The position numbers and the translations under genes were made by a program. DNA of 64,000 nt from Paenibacillus zeirhizosphaerae (lineage in GTDB: Bacteria > Bacillota > Bacilli > Paenibacillales > Paenibacillaceae). The notes under the pieces were generated by a model that saw nothing but the letters and a program-made list of their open reading frames with translations, had not been told where the DNA came from and searched no databases. Location: NCBI RefSeq assembly GCF_030705605.1, contig NZ_JAPCKK010000016.1, positions 124,001-188,000 of the forward strand, given 5' to 3'. Positions 43,967 to 52,993 of the stretch are shown one piece after another. Position 1 is the stretch's first letter. Every line of letters starts with the position of its first letter.

Positions 43967-44944
43967 TTAGAAGGAAACCGCTTGAGCCCATGTGCCAGCC
44001 TGCTCTTCCAGATGGTGGACACTACGCACAAAACGGACGGTTTTCGTTTCAGAGTACATCACAACCGAGTGGGTTTCCGCACGGCTTCCCGGAAGATGTC
44101 GTACACCCTGCAGGAAGTCTCCTGATGTTACGCCTGTTGCCACAAACAGCACACCTTGCCCGCCAACCATATCGTCCATGGTCAGCAGCCGCTTCGGATC
44201 AGCGATGCCCATCCGCTTGCAGCGCTCGATATCCTCGTCGGAATCGGGGAGCAGTCGGCCCTGGATATCTCCGCCCATGCACTTCAGCGCTGCAGCAGCA
44301 AGAACACCTTCCGGAGCGCCTCCCGAGCCTATATACAGATCAACACCGCTGTCTGCGCATGTATCGATGGCTGCCATGACATCGCCATGCCCGAGCAGCT
44401 TGATACGCACGCCCGATTGTCTCAGCACTTCAATAATGGAGCGATGACGGTCCCGGTCCAGAATGGAGACGGTCAGATCCGTTAAGGGACGGTCCAGCAG
44501 CAGTGCCGCTTTGGCAAGCGTCTGTTCGAGAGGATCATCGAGCGACAGCTTGCCTGCCAGCTTGGGACCGACGGCCAGCTTCTGCATATACATATCGGGA
44601 GCGTGAAGCAGACTTCCTTGGGGAGCTGCTGCAATAACCGAGATGGCATTATTCAGTCCTTTCGCGACGGTCTCTGTTCCCTCCAGCGGATCTACAGCAA
44701 TATCCATCTTGGGTCCTTTGCGGTTACCGACTCTCTCTCCAATATAGAGCATGGGTGCTTCATCCATTTCGCCTTCGCCGATAACGACGGTGCCATCCAT
44801 CGGAACCGTATTGAAATGGCTGCGAAGGGCGGTTGTGGCTGCATCATCAGCGTTGTTCTTATCTCCCCTGCCGATCCATTTTGCCGATGCCAATGCTGCC
44901 GCTTCCGTGATACGCACCAATTCCAAAGCCAGTTGACTCTCCAT
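43967..44944 (-). CDS. glpX: Class II fructose-1,6-bisphosphatase (GlpX)
   Basis: A 325-residue GlpX-type phosphatase that makes fructose 6-phosphate in gluconeogenesis. Metal and substrate motifs: NADDAATTALR, GEGEMDEAPMLYIGE, DPLEGTETVAKG, and GSGGAPEGVLAAAALK. GGAGGGA precedes the ATG. It follows the PPDK-regulator gene by 31 bases; together with ccpN upstream this is a gluconeogenesis-control cluster. Confidence 0.95.
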   Translation of the reverse strand: MESQLALELVRITEAAALASAKWIGRGDKNNADDAATTALRSHFNTVPMDGTVVIGEGEMDEAPMLYIGERVGNRKGPKMDIAVDPLEGTETVAKGLNNAISVIAAAPQGSLLHAPDMYMQKLAVGPKLAGKLSLDDPLEQTLAKAALLLDRPLTDLTVSILDRDRHRSIIEVLRQSGVRIKLLGHGDVMAAIDTCADSGVDLYIGSGGAPEGVLAAAALKCMGGDIQGRLLPDSDEDIERCKRMGIADPKRLLTMDDMVGGQGVLFVATGVTSGDFLQGVRHLPGSRAETHSVVMYSETKTVRFVRSVHHLEEQAGTWAQAVSF

Positions 44945-44975
44945 TGTTCATCCCTCCAGCTAAATGATGTTTTGT

Positions 44976-45788
44976 TTAGAGTATCTTCAAGTCGTTCAGA
45001 ATCAGTCCTGCGGTTTCCTCGATCGCTTTATCCGTTACATCAATTACGGGACAGCCAAGCTCTCCGAAAATACGGCTGGCGTATGCAAGTTCTTCTTGAA
45101 TTCGCTCAATTGAGGCATACTGCGCATTATTGGGCAACCCCATCACTTTGAGGCGCTCGCTGCGGATTTTTAGCAGATGCTCCGCGTTAATCGTCAGGCC
45201 GAATATTTTGCCCTCCAGCTTTTCATATAATTGGGCCGGGGGAGTAAGCTCGGGAACGAGCGGGTAATTGACTGTTTTGTAGCCTTTATGGGCCAGGAAC
45301 ATGGACAGCGGTGTTTTGGATATGCGGGATACACCAAGCAGGATAAGATCCGCCCTCAGGATCGCGCTGACATCCTTGCCGTCATCGTACTGCACGGCGA
45401 AATCCATCGCCTCCACCCTTCTGAAATACGGCTCATCCATGCGGTGAAGCAGACCGGGCTTCTCGAAAGGATCGTTATTGAACGTATCCGCAACCGCCTG
45501 CATCATCGGTCCCATCACATCCACCACACGCACATTTAAGCGTACCGATTCCTCCTTAATCGCTTCCCTCAGCTCCGGAAGAGCCAATGTATAGGCAACC
45601 AGGCCGCCTCGTTCCGCAACCTCCTCCATCATCTCCCTTAATTCCTCTTCGTCCCTGACATTCATGTAGCGTTTGATCTCCGTGTTCGGCAGATCGAACT
45701 GCCGCATCGTCGCCTGAACGACGGCCTCGGCAGTTTCTCCGATCGAGTCTGAGCATATCGCAATAAAGTGGCTAGACGACTGTATCAT
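44976..45788 (-). CDS. Pyruvate,phosphate dikinase / PEP synthetase regulatory protein (bifunctional kinase-phosphorylase)
   Basis: A 270-residue DUF299-family protein (YqfL/RP1/PSRP type) that phosphorylates and dephosphorylates the PEP-forming dikinase, thereby switching gluconeogenic flux. The P-loop-like LGVSRISKTPLSMFLAHKGY and VNYPLVPE are diagnostic. The start at 45788 has GGGAGG seven bases upstream; a 46-codon extension is overlap noise within ccpN. It follows ccpN by 13 bases, the same gene pairing as yqzB(ccpN)-yqfL in Bacillus subtilis. Confidence 0.93.
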   Translation of the reverse strand: MIQSSSHFIAICSDSIGETAEAVVQATMRQFDLPNTEIKRYMNVRDEEELREMMEEVAERGGLVAYTLALPELREAIKEESVRLNVRVVDVMGPMMQAVADTFNNDPFEKPGLLHRMDEPYFRRVEAMDFAVQYDDGKDVSAILRADLILLGVSRISKTPLSMFLAHKGYKTVNYPLVPELTPPAQLYEKLEGKIFGLTINAEHLLKIRSERLKVMGLPNNAQYASIERIQEELAYASRIFGELGCPVIDVTDKAIEETAGLILNDLKIL

Positions 45789-45801
45789 TCCATTCCTCCC
45801 G

Positions 45802-46443
45802 TTAATCCTCGGCAACCATGTCGAGCAGCATTTTAATAATATTGGTCTTCGTAATCCGGCCCACGACCTTCCAGTGCACGCCCGGTTCATCGGAGCCGGA
45901 CGGTATGACAACCGGAAGACTGTCAATTTGATGAGCTATAATTTTTCGTGCCGCCTCCAGGATGGTATCCTCCGGGGATACGGTTACGACATTAGGCTGT
46001 CTGGTCATGATCATACTAACCGGTATAGTCCCAGCCGACGGATTCCCCAGCGTCACCTTCAGCAGATCCTTTCTGGAAGCTACTCCCGCCAGGTTCCCTT
46101 CCTCATCCGTTACGATCAGATTGCCGACGTTAGCGAGGAACAGCGACACAACTGCATCCTGGATGGTTGTCGTTTCTCTTACAATGACAGGAACGCTGTG
46201 TATCTCCCCAACCTTCTTCTGCAGCATCTTAAATTTTTCTTCCTGCTTCGGATTGCCCTTTTGCCCAAGGAAGTAGCCTACCTTCGGTTTGGCATCAATA
46301 TATTTCAGAATCACGAGCTTCGACAGGTCCGAGCGCAGCGTCGGTCTGCTCACATTCAGCATCTCTGCGATTTGTTCACCTGTAATCGGGGCATGCTTTT
46401 GCACGATTTTAACGATTTCCGTTTGTCTTGGCGTTAATTCGAT
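45802..46443 (-). CDS. ccpN: CcpN-type repressor with helix-turn-helix and two CBS domains, probable AUC start
   Basis: A 213-residue protein if read from ATC at 46443. Canonical starts give only a GTG at 46404, with no ribosome site and with the first helix of the HTH cut off. The ATC has GGAGG seven bases upstream, and the extra residues (ELTPRQTEIVKIVQKHAPIT) complete a normal winged-helix start, while a stop codon lies close upstream. HTH is about 1-60 (GEQIAEMLNVSRPTLRSDLS); CBS domains are about 80-140 and 145-210. CcpN represses gluconeogenic genes during growth on sugar, consistent with neighbours PPDK regulator and glpX. Confidence 0.88.
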   Translation of the reverse strand: MELTPRQTEIVKIVQKHAPITGEQIAEMLNVSRPTLRSDLSKLVILKYIDAKPKVGYFLGQKGNPKQEEKFKMLQKKVGEIHSVPVIVRETTTIQDAVVSLFLANVGNLIVTDEEGNLAGVASRKDLLKVTLGNPSAGTIPVSMIMTRQPNVVTVSPEDTILEAARKIIAHQIDSLPVVIPSGSDEPGVHWKVVGRITKTNIIKMLLDMVAED

Positions 46444-46503
46444 GTTGATCCCTCCGCTTTGTCTCCACTTTCCATGTCAAATTCCAACAATTGACTTGCA
46501 CAT

Positions 46504-46532
46504 ATAATACGTCATAAATAATGATTATGCAA
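46504..46532 (-). promoter_or_regulatory. Promoter of the ccpN-PPDK regulator-glpX unit
   Basis: TTGCAT (46532-46527) and TATTAT (46509-46504) are 17 bases apart on the minus strand, about 60 bases before the ccpN start. Confidence 0.65.
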
Positions 46533-46600
46533 CATACTTTAGTATATATAACATCATAAATATTTCTTATAGGTCCATTAATACCATAAATGACTTATGG

Positions 46601-46646
46601 AAAAGGGGATGTCCCAGATCAACGGATCTGTAGGACATCCCCTTTG
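46601..46646 (-). terminator. Terminator of the mrp operon
   Basis: AAAGGGGATGTCCTA pairs with GGGACATCCCCTTT around a loop containing a small inner stem (AGATC/GATCT). It lies 12 bases after mrpG. Confidence 0.9.
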
Positions 46647-46657
46647 CGATTTGCAGC

Positions 46658-47038
46658 TCACATGTTGGTTTTGGCTCTCTCTTTCGCATGAGCCTTCTTA
46701 AGATCGTCCTGCACGCTTTGTTCCCAGAGCGCTACGCCGGAACGATAGGCAGCCCTGCCATTCAAATGACCGGCCACCGGACCAGTTATAAACACAAACA
46801 GGATGCCAAGCAGCAGCTTGATGCTTACATGATCCAGATACAGCCAAAAGTAGAGGAATGCTCCGGTCAATACAAGCAGTACGCCAAGCGTGGCGCTCTT
46901 CGTGGCGGCATGGGAGCGTAAATACACGTCGGGCAGCCGGATCAATCCGAAAGCGCTAAGCGCTGTGAACAATGAGCCGGCCAGCACAATGATTCCGCAA
47001 ATCCATTCACCGATGATGATCATCGCCTCCATGTTCAA
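46658..47038 (-). CDS. mrpG: Na+/H+ antiporter subunit MrpG (MnhG)
   Basis: A 126-residue membrane protein with three helices and the MnhG core FGLIRLPDVYLRSHAATKSA. It is the last subunit in the hetero-oligomeric Mrp antiporter, which exchanges cytoplasmic Na+ for protons. It overlaps mrpF by 32 bases. The start is uncertain between TTG 47038 and ATG 47032. Confidence 0.93.
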   Translation of the reverse strand: MNMEAMIIIGEWICGIIVLAGSLFTALSAFGLIRLPDVYLRSHAATKSATLGVLLVLTGAFLYFWLYLDHVSIKLLLGILFVFITGPVAGHLNGRAAYRSGVALWEQSVQDDLKKAHAKERAKTNM

Positions 47039-47300
47039 TCACGACGCCCCTTTCTATATATCTGGCAAAAGCAGTCGTTCCGATAAACGTCAAAATGCCC
47101 AGCAGAAGAATAATATCCATGAAGGCCTTGGTCTCCAGCAGCATGCTCAGAACGGCGATCATGGAAAGGATAATAATGCCGATCGTGTCCAGCGCGGTAA
47201 TCCGGTCCGCCATGGAAGGACCCAGCAGAAGCCGCACCAGACAGCCTAACACCGCAAGCGACATCGTGACCAGCGAAGCAATGAGCAATCCGTCCATCAT
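47007..47300 (-). CDS. mrpF: Na+/H+ antiporter subunit MrpF (MnhF)
   Basis: A 97-residue three-helix membrane protein with the MrpF landmark GPSMADRITALDTIG. GGAGGTGA precedes the start; it overlaps the end of mrpE by four bases. Confidence 0.94.
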   Translation of the reverse strand: MMDGLLIASLVTMSLAVLGCLVRLLLGPSMADRITALDTIGIIILSMIAVLSMLLETKAFMDIILLLGILTFIGTTAFARYIERGVVIEHGGDDHHR

Positions 47301-47776
47301 GCCCGTGTCACCTCCATAATCGCCCGTTCAAAGCTGCTTTTGATCTGGCGTGATAATTCATCCGCATCCTCTATATCCATGGCATGAATATAAAGTGTCT
47401 GCCCGTCATGGCCAACCTCCAGCGTCAACGTACCGGGAGTCAGACAGATCAGGCAGGCAAGCAGTGTGATCTCAAAATCCGTCTCCAGCTCGGTGGTCAT
47501 GGCAAAAATACCGGGACGAATGCTCAGCTTAGGACGGAGAATTTGCCTCACAACCACCAGGCTGGACACCCACAGCTCCTTCAGAAACAGCAGCAGCAGA
47601 TAAACAACCGCCATCGCCTTTTTCATATAAAATCTGCCGGGCCGCACGCGGTAAATCGCCCATATGAGCACTATGCCGATCAGATAGCCCACGATAAATC
47701 GTGCAACCAACCATTCATCGTGGAGAAAGGTCCACACAAGCGCAATCGTAATATTCAACCCAATTTGATAGGCCAT
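47297..47776 (-). CDS. mrpE: Na+/H+ antiporter subunit MrpE (MnhE)
   Basis: A 159-residue membrane protein, with two to three N-terminal helices and a cytoplasmic MnhE domain: PKLSIRPGIFAMTTELETDFE, LLACLICLTPGTLTLEV. AAAGGAG precedes the ATG, five bases after the mrpD stop. Confidence 0.94.
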   Translation of the reverse strand: MAYQIGLNITIALVWTFLHDEWLVARFIVGYLIGIVLIWAIYRVRPGRFYMKKAMAVVYLLLLFLKELWVSSLVVVRQILRPKLSIRPGIFAMTTELETDFEITLLACLICLTPGTLTLEVGHDGQTLYIHAMDIEDADELSRQIKSSFERAIMEVTRA

Positions 47777-47781
47777 CTCAA

Positions 47782-49278
47782 CTACTCCTTTAATACGGCT
47801 TCAATATAAAGCGCCGGCTGCACCAGCACCTCCCCTGCCTGGGAAACGTATGCATAGACCCCTTCCGAGGCGAAGCCCAGCATAAAGACCAGCAGCAGCA
47901 GGAAAGCCGACGGAATGAAAGCTAATTTCCATGACATTTTCGGATGAGAGACATTACCACTATTAGGAGCAGGAGGCTTCTCCTCCCCCCAGAACGCCTT
48001 CATGAACACACGAATCAGGGAATAAAGCACGATGAAGCTGGAAGCAACACCTATCGCTGTCAACCAGTACTCGCCTTCTGCCAGACCACCGCGCACCATC
48101 AGCAACTTGCCGGGAAATCCGCTGAGCGGCGGTATGCCAACAAGCGCAAACGCCAGAATCAGAAACATCCAGCCAGTTAGGGGATGACGCTTGATCAAGC
48201 CGCCCATTTCGCTCAATTTATCCGTGCCCGCAGCCGTTATAATCATGCCACCCAGGAAAAACATCAGCGCTTTGGCTAGCATATCATGGACCAGGTAGTA
48301 CACGGCCCCATCCATCGCATCTCCGTTTCCGACCGCCACACCGAAGGCAATAAAGCCAACGCTAATAATTACGTTATAGTTCAGGATGCGCCGGATATCC
48401 TGATAAGCGACAGCTCCAATCGCCCCCAGGATCATGGTGCCAGCCGCCAGCCACCCGATCCAGCTTTGGATTTCAAAGGGCTGCTGCGGAAAAATAAGCG
48501 TAAATGTCCGGATGATAGCGTACAAGCCCACCTTGGTCAGGAGCGCACCGAACAGAGCTGCGACCGCCGGCGGAGGAGCGCCATAGGAGCCCGGCAGCCA
48601 GAAAAAGAGAAACAGGCCGGCCTTCAAAGCGAACACGATCAGAAACAGAATCGCTATGACGGACAGGATTCCTCCCTGCCCCGTTTCTATAATGCGCAGG
48701 CTCAAATCAGCCATGTTCAGCGTACCCACCACGCCGTACAAATAAGCTACCGAAGCCACAAACAAGGTAGAGGACACAATATTGACAAGTATATATTTTA
48801 GCGTTTCCCGGATTTGCCGCTTCGTTCCTCCGAGAACCAGCAGCGCATAAGAAGCGATCAGCATCACCTCAAAGCAGACAAACAGGTTGAAGATGTCCCC
48901 AGTGAGAAAAGAACCGCTCACCCCAGCGAGCAGAAATTGAAAAAACGGATAGAAATAATGCCGCTCACGCTGCTCTCCAATCGTACCGAAGGCATAAAAC
49001 AGACAGGCTGCACTGACAACCGCCGTCGTCAGGACGAGCAGAGCCGCGAACATATCCGCCACAAACACAATACCGTATGGCGGCACCCATCCCCCCATAT
49101 GCAGCGTCTGGATTCCCTGTTCATGAACCTGCTGAACGATAACAGCCCCGACAATGATATTAATGAAGACACTAACGGCACTGATCACACGCTGAACCAG
49201 GACATTGTTTTTAAAAAATACAAGTACAACCGCCGTACACAAAGGAATCAACAGCGGTAAAACAATCAGGTTATTCAT
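47782..49278 (-). CDS. mrpD: Na+/H+ antiporter subunit MrpD (NuoN/NuoL-like)
   Basis: A 498-residue, about 14-helix proton-translocating subunit homologous to complex I NuoL/M/N. The charged-helix motifs are visible (FVCFEVMLIASYALLV with the key Glu, KAGLFLFFWLPGSYGAPPP with the key Lys). GGGGAGG precedes the ATG at 49278; it overlaps the end of mrpC. It forms the ion-pumping core with MrpA. Confidence 0.95.
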   Translation of the reverse strand: MNNLIVLPLLIPLCTAVVLVFFKNNVLVQRVISAVSVFINIIVGAVIVQQVHEQGIQTLHMGGWVPPYGIVFVADMFAALLVLTTAVVSAACLFYAFGTIGEQRERHYFYPFFQFLLAGVSGSFLTGDIFNLFVCFEVMLIASYALLVLGGTKRQIRETLKYILVNIVSSTLFVASVAYLYGVVGTLNMADLSLRIIETGQGGILSVIAILFLIVFALKAGLFLFFWLPGSYGAPPPAVAALFGALLTKVGLYAIIRTFTLIFPQQPFEIQSWIGWLAAGTMILGAIGAVAYQDIRRILNYNVIISVGFIAFGVAVGNGDAMDGAVYYLVHDMLAKALMFFLGGMIITAAGTDKLSEMGGLIKRHPLTGWMFLILAFALVGIPPLSGFPGKLLMVRGGLAEGEYWLTAIGVASSFIVLYSLIRVFMKAFWGEEKPPAPNSGNVSHPKMSWKLAFIPSAFLLLLVFMLGFASEGVYAYVSQAGEVLVQPALYIEAVLKE

Positions 49279-49609
49279 GATCTTCCTCCCCAAGCTGATC
49301 CATGCTGTCTGTCCCCAGCTTCTGATATCCTTTATAGGCCAGCACGAAGAAAAAGGACGTGACACCAAAGCTGATAACAATGGAGGTGAGAATAAGCGCC
49401 TGCGGCAGCGGGTCTACATAGGAGCTCGCCTCTTCCCCAAGCAGCGGAGCCGCTCCTGTCTTCAGCCGCGACATCGTGAGCAACAGCAGATGCACGCCAT
49501 GTGTCAGCAGGGACGTCCCCAGAATAACCCGCAGCAGGCTTCTAGACAGAATCATGTATACCCCTACGGAAAATAACACCCCGATCGCCAAAGCCATATA
49601 CAGTTCCAT
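49271..49609 (-). CDS. mrpC: Na+/H+ antiporter subunit MrpC (NuoK-like)
   Basis: A 112-residue, three-helix subunit related to NuoK (GVYMILSRSLLRVILGTSLLTHGVHLLLL). The ATG at 49609 is nine bases after GAGGG and one base after the mrpA stop; an upstream ATG at 49618 would lie inside the ribosome site. Confidence 0.94.
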   Translation of the reverse strand: MELYMALAIGVLFSVGVYMILSRSLLRVILGTSLLTHGVHLLLLTMSRLKTGAAPLLGEEASSYVDPLPQALILTSIVISFGVTSFFFVLAYKGYQKLGTDSMDQLGEEDHE

Positions 49610-49610
49610 G

Positions 49611-52481
49611 CTACTCATCCCTCACAATCGTTAACAAAATATTCATCGTGACACCGATCACAGCTAGATAGACCCCAAGATCAAACAGCACGGCCGTAGC
49701 CAGCTCTGTTTTGCCCAACAGCGGAAGCTGAAAATATCCAAAGGCATGCGTCAGAAACGGAACCTGGAACACGAAAGAGCCGATGCCGGTCAGCAGGGCG
49801 ACCGAAAGCCCAATGGCGATTAGCTTTTTATAATCCACCGGAACGAGCTTGTTAACGATCTTCATTCCGAAGGCCATCAGCATCAGCACCAGTCCGCCAG
49901 AGGTCATTAGGGCCCCAATAAAGCCGCCTCCAGGCTCATGATGTCCCGCAAAAAACAGATATAACGCAAAGGTCATAACAATGTACACAACGCCTGTTCT
50001 CGCTGCCGTTCTAAGAATGACATCGTTGCTCTTCGCAAGAAACATACCCGCTCCCGGGCGTTTGTTTTTAGGCGGCAATCCATTAACGTCTTTATCCAGA
50101 CTCAGTCTGACCAACGAATAAATCGCCAGGGAGGCAATACCAAGCACCATGATTTCCAGCAGTGTATCAAATCCCCTGAAATCAACGAGGATGACATTGA
50201 CTACATTGCGTCCCCCGGCCAGATGATAGCTTTCCGCCAGGAAAAAATCCGAAATGGAATCGAAAGCCCGGCTACCGCTTGCTGCGAGAGCGATCAGGGT
50301 CATGACCAGTCCGACTCCGACAGAGATGACCAGATTGGGCAGTCTGAACTTCAGAGACGAGCGGTCTTTGCGCAGCTTCGGCAGATGATAGAAGCAAAGC
50401 AGAAACAGGGTGACCGATACGGTCTCGACAATAATCTGGGTCAACGCCAGGTCGGGAGCCCGAAACACGACAAAGAACAGAGATACAGCATAGCCAACCG
50501 CGCCGGTCAAAATAATGGATGTGACACGGGAATGGGCAAATGGAACTGCCAGTGTTGCCAGTACAAGAACCAGCAGCACAACACCTTCGTAAAACGACAT
50601 TGGGGCGAAGCCCGCCATATTCAGGCGTATCCCATCCGCCGCATAAAATGCGACCAGCAGGGAGACGATCATAAACGAAAAAATATAAAGCAGATAATGG
50701 CGGACAGATCCGGTCATATAAGTGCCTGTGATCTTAAGCGCACCCTTATCCAGCAGCTCCAGCCCCGAGTCATACACTTGGTTAATGCTGATCCGCCCTG
50801 TAAGCGGACGGTGCAGAACCGGCACACGTCCATGCAGGAGGTACAGCACGATGCCAAGAGCAACAACCCCAATGGTCATGAAGATCTCTGCCGTCCAGCC
50901 ATGCCAGAAGGAAATATGCACATCAAACGTTTCACCGGCGGCAAGCACAGCCGGGTGAACTGCTGATAATGCCGGCTCAATTAGTGTCTGTGACAGTACA
51001 TTTGGGAACAGGCCGAACACAACGGCGAGCGAGCCCAGCACTACAGGGGGGATCAGCATGCCAAGCGGCGCCTCATGCGGTTTCCGATCCAGCTCGTCAG
51101 GCTTCAGCTTGCCTGTAAATGTCTTGAATACAAGCAGCATGCTGTACACGAAGGTACAGATGCTTGCGATCCAGGCGACTGCCGGTACAAGCGCACCCCA
51201 GGTCTGCAGATTCCAGAGCTCCAATTCCATGACACTCAGCACGCCGGTAAAAAACATCTCCTTACTGAGAAAACCGTTAAACGGAGGTAGACCTGCCATG
51301 GAAAATGTGCCGATCAAAGCAACGGTAAAGGTAACAGGCATAAACGCCATCAGCCCGCCGAGCTTGCGGATATCCCTCGTGCCCGCTTCATGGTCCACAT
51401 TGCCCACCACCATGAACAATGCCCCTTTAAATATCGCATGGTTGATCAGGTGAAATATGGCGGCAGTTGTAGCCTTCGTATAAAAGAGGGCTTCCTCTCC
51501 CGTATAGAACGCGGCGGCAGAGCCAATACCCAGCAAGCTCATGATCAATCCGAGCTGACTGATGGTTGAAAATGCCAGCAGCGCTTTCAGATCTGTCTGC
51601 TTCATCGCCCGGTAAGAGGCATAAATAAGGGTCACAAGCCCAAACCCGGTTACGAGCCAAAACCAACCCGTCAGACCGGCAAACAACGGACTTAACCGGG
51701 CGACCAGATAAATTCCCGCCTTCACCATCGTGGCGGAATGCAGGTAAGCACTGACCGGGGTTGGCGCTTCCATCGCATCCGGCAACCAGATATGGAACGG
51801 AAATTGGGCAGATTTGGTGAATGCTCCGACCAGAATCAGCAGCATGGCAGGCACCAGCAGCGCCTGATCAGCCAGCAGTCCCGCTTGACTCATGATCCCA
51901 CTGACACTAAATGTTCCGGTCATCACATAGAGAAGTATAAAGCCGCTGAACAGAGCCAGACCGCCAAACACCGTGATCAGCATGGACTTCAAGGCACCGT
52001 ATAAGGATCTTTCCCTGCGATGCCAGAAGGCAATCAGGAGAAATGACGACACGCTCGTCAGCTCCCAGAAGCCGTACAGGACCATCATGTTGTCGGACAA
52101 TACAACTCCCAGCATGGCGCCCATGAACATAAGCAGATACACATAAAAGCGATGAACCGCCTCTTTGTTCTTATCCAGATAAAATAGGGAATACAGGACG
52201 ACCAGCGAGCCGATTCCGCTGATCAGCAGGGCGAACAGCAGGCTTAGTCCATCCAGCCTGACGGCAAAATCAACACCTAGCGAAGGCATCCACGGCAGGA
52301 CCGAAATCCCCTGTTGCCCATGTTGAACATCAGGCAGACGGCCCAAAAAGTATACAAACAGCAGGAGCGGAACCGGAAGGACGAACCAGCCGGCATGCAC
52401 ACGGCGAGCCAGGCGCTTCGTAAGCGGCATGGCTGCGGCAAGAATGAATGGTAGTACGATGGCTGCATGCAGCAAAGACAA
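49611..52481 (-). CDS. mrpA: Na+/H+ antiporter subunit MrpA fused to MrpB
   Basis: A 956-residue membrane protein. TTG at 52481 follows GGGGGAGAG at about 6 bases. Residues 1 to about 780 are MrpA: NuoL-like helices with YGFWELTSVSSFLLIAFWHR and FHIWLPDAMEAPTPVSAYLHS, then the MrpA-specific C-terminal helices. Residues about 810-956 are a complete MnhB domain (GHHEPGGGFIGALMTSGGLVL). No separate mrpB gene exists in the operon, in contrast to the seven-gene mrp operon of Bacillus subtilis. The operon therefore has six genes, AB-C-D-E-F-G. Confidence 0.93.
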   Translation of the reverse strand: MSLLHAAIVLPFILAAAMPLTKRLARRVHAGWFVLPVPLLLFVYFLGRLPDVQHGQQGISVLPWMPSLGVDFAVRLDGLSLLFALLISGIGSLVVLYSLFYLDKNKEAVHRFYVYLLMFMGAMLGVVLSDNMMVLYGFWELTSVSSFLLIAFWHRRERSLYGALKSMLITVFGGLALFSGFILLYVMTGTFSVSGIMSQAGLLADQALLVPAMLLILVGAFTKSAQFPFHIWLPDAMEAPTPVSAYLHSATMVKAGIYLVARLSPLFAGLTGWFWLVTGFGLVTLIYASYRAMKQTDLKALLAFSTISQLGLIMSLLGIGSAAAFYTGEEALFYTKATTAAIFHLINHAIFKGALFMVVGNVDHEAGTRDIRKLGGLMAFMPVTFTVALIGTFSMAGLPPFNGFLSKEMFFTGVLSVMELELWNLQTWGALVPAVAWIASICTFVYSMLLVFKTFTGKLKPDELDRKPHEAPLGMLIPPVVLGSLAVVFGLFPNVLSQTLIEPALSAVHPAVLAAGETFDVHISFWHGWTAEIFMTIGVVALGIVLYLLHGRVPVLHRPLTGRISINQVYDSGLELLDKGALKITGTYMTGSVRHYLLYIFSFMIVSLLVAFYAADGIRLNMAGFAPMSFYEGVVLLVLVLATLAVPFAHSRVTSIILTGAVGYAVSLFFVVFRAPDLALTQIIVETVSVTLFLLCFYHLPKLRKDRSSLKFRLPNLVISVGVGLVMTLIALAASGSRAFDSISDFFLAESYHLAGGRNVVNVILVDFRGFDTLLEIMVLGIASLAIYSLVRLSLDKDVNGLPPKNKRPGAGMFLAKSNDVILRTAARTGVVYIVMTFALYLFFAGHHEPGGGFIGALMTSGGLVLMLMAFGMKIVNKLVPVDYKKLIAIGLSVALLTGIGSFVFQVPFLTHAFGYFQLPLLGKTELATAVLFDLGVYLAVIGVTMNILLTIVRDE

Positions 52482-52558
52482 GTTTCTCTCCCCCTCATAC
52501 GATTCATTTACGATAAAAACAGCTTTTCCATAAATACCATAATTCTGACCCAGATTAC

Positions 52559-52595
52559 CAAAAAAACACAAAAAGAGCCCGCTGTTGGCAGGCTC
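52559..52595 (-). terminator. Intrinsic terminator inside the mrp leader
   Basis: GAGCCTGC pairs with GCGGGCTC around CAACA, followed on the minus strand by TTTTTGTGTTTTTTT. It lies between the mrp promoter (about 40 bases upstream) and the mrpA start (about 80 bases downstream), so transcripts may end here unless antitermination occurs. Confidence 0.8.
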
Positions 52596-52640
52596 CTCCG
52601 GGTTAATGCATATGCTATTTTCTGTTCGCAATTAGATATA

Positions 52641-52669
52641 AGTATACATGATTTTGTATTTTGTGTCAA
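52641..52669 (-). promoter_or_regulatory. Strong sigma-A promoter of the mrp operon
   Basis: TTGACA (52669-52664) and TATACT (52646-52641) are 17 bases apart on the minus strand, with AT-rich flanks. The leader to mrpA is about 150 bases. Confidence 0.85.
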
Positions 52670-52738
52670 AATTGCTGCGCTTCGAGTGCTAATAATAGGC
52701 TGATGAAGTATAAAAATTCATAAGAGCAGGGAAATCTG

Positions 52739-52984
52739 ATGATAAAAGGAGTGATTCCCCTGCTGAAACGCAGCTATCTCATTTGTACCGCTCTATTTAT
52801 CTTGCTGATTCTGGCTGGAGCCTGGCTGAACCTACGGATACATACCGGATTGACCAAAGGCAGCACAAGTTTAACCGATCCATACCAAGTCCAAATCCAA
52901 TCCACCGGTGAGATTGAATCAACTCCAGTCACTGACTTCCGGCCGCGTGAATATATTAAAATCCGTCGTATGCAAGAGGATTAA
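52739..52984 (+). CDS. Small membrane-anchored protein, unknown
   Basis: An 81-residue protein with one helix (about residues 11-31, SYLICTALFILLILAGAWL) and a polar tail rich in Thr/Ser/Gln. A CAGGG site is seven bases before the ATG; GGAG further inside could serve an alternative start. It diverges from the mrp promoter and converges with the M42 peptidase gene. No family recognised. Confidence 0.55.
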   Translation: MIKGVIPLLKRSYLICTALFILLILAGAWLNLRIHTGLTKGSTSLTDPYQVQIQSTGEIESTPVTDFRPREYIKIRRMQED

Positions 52985-52993
52985 TATTCAATC

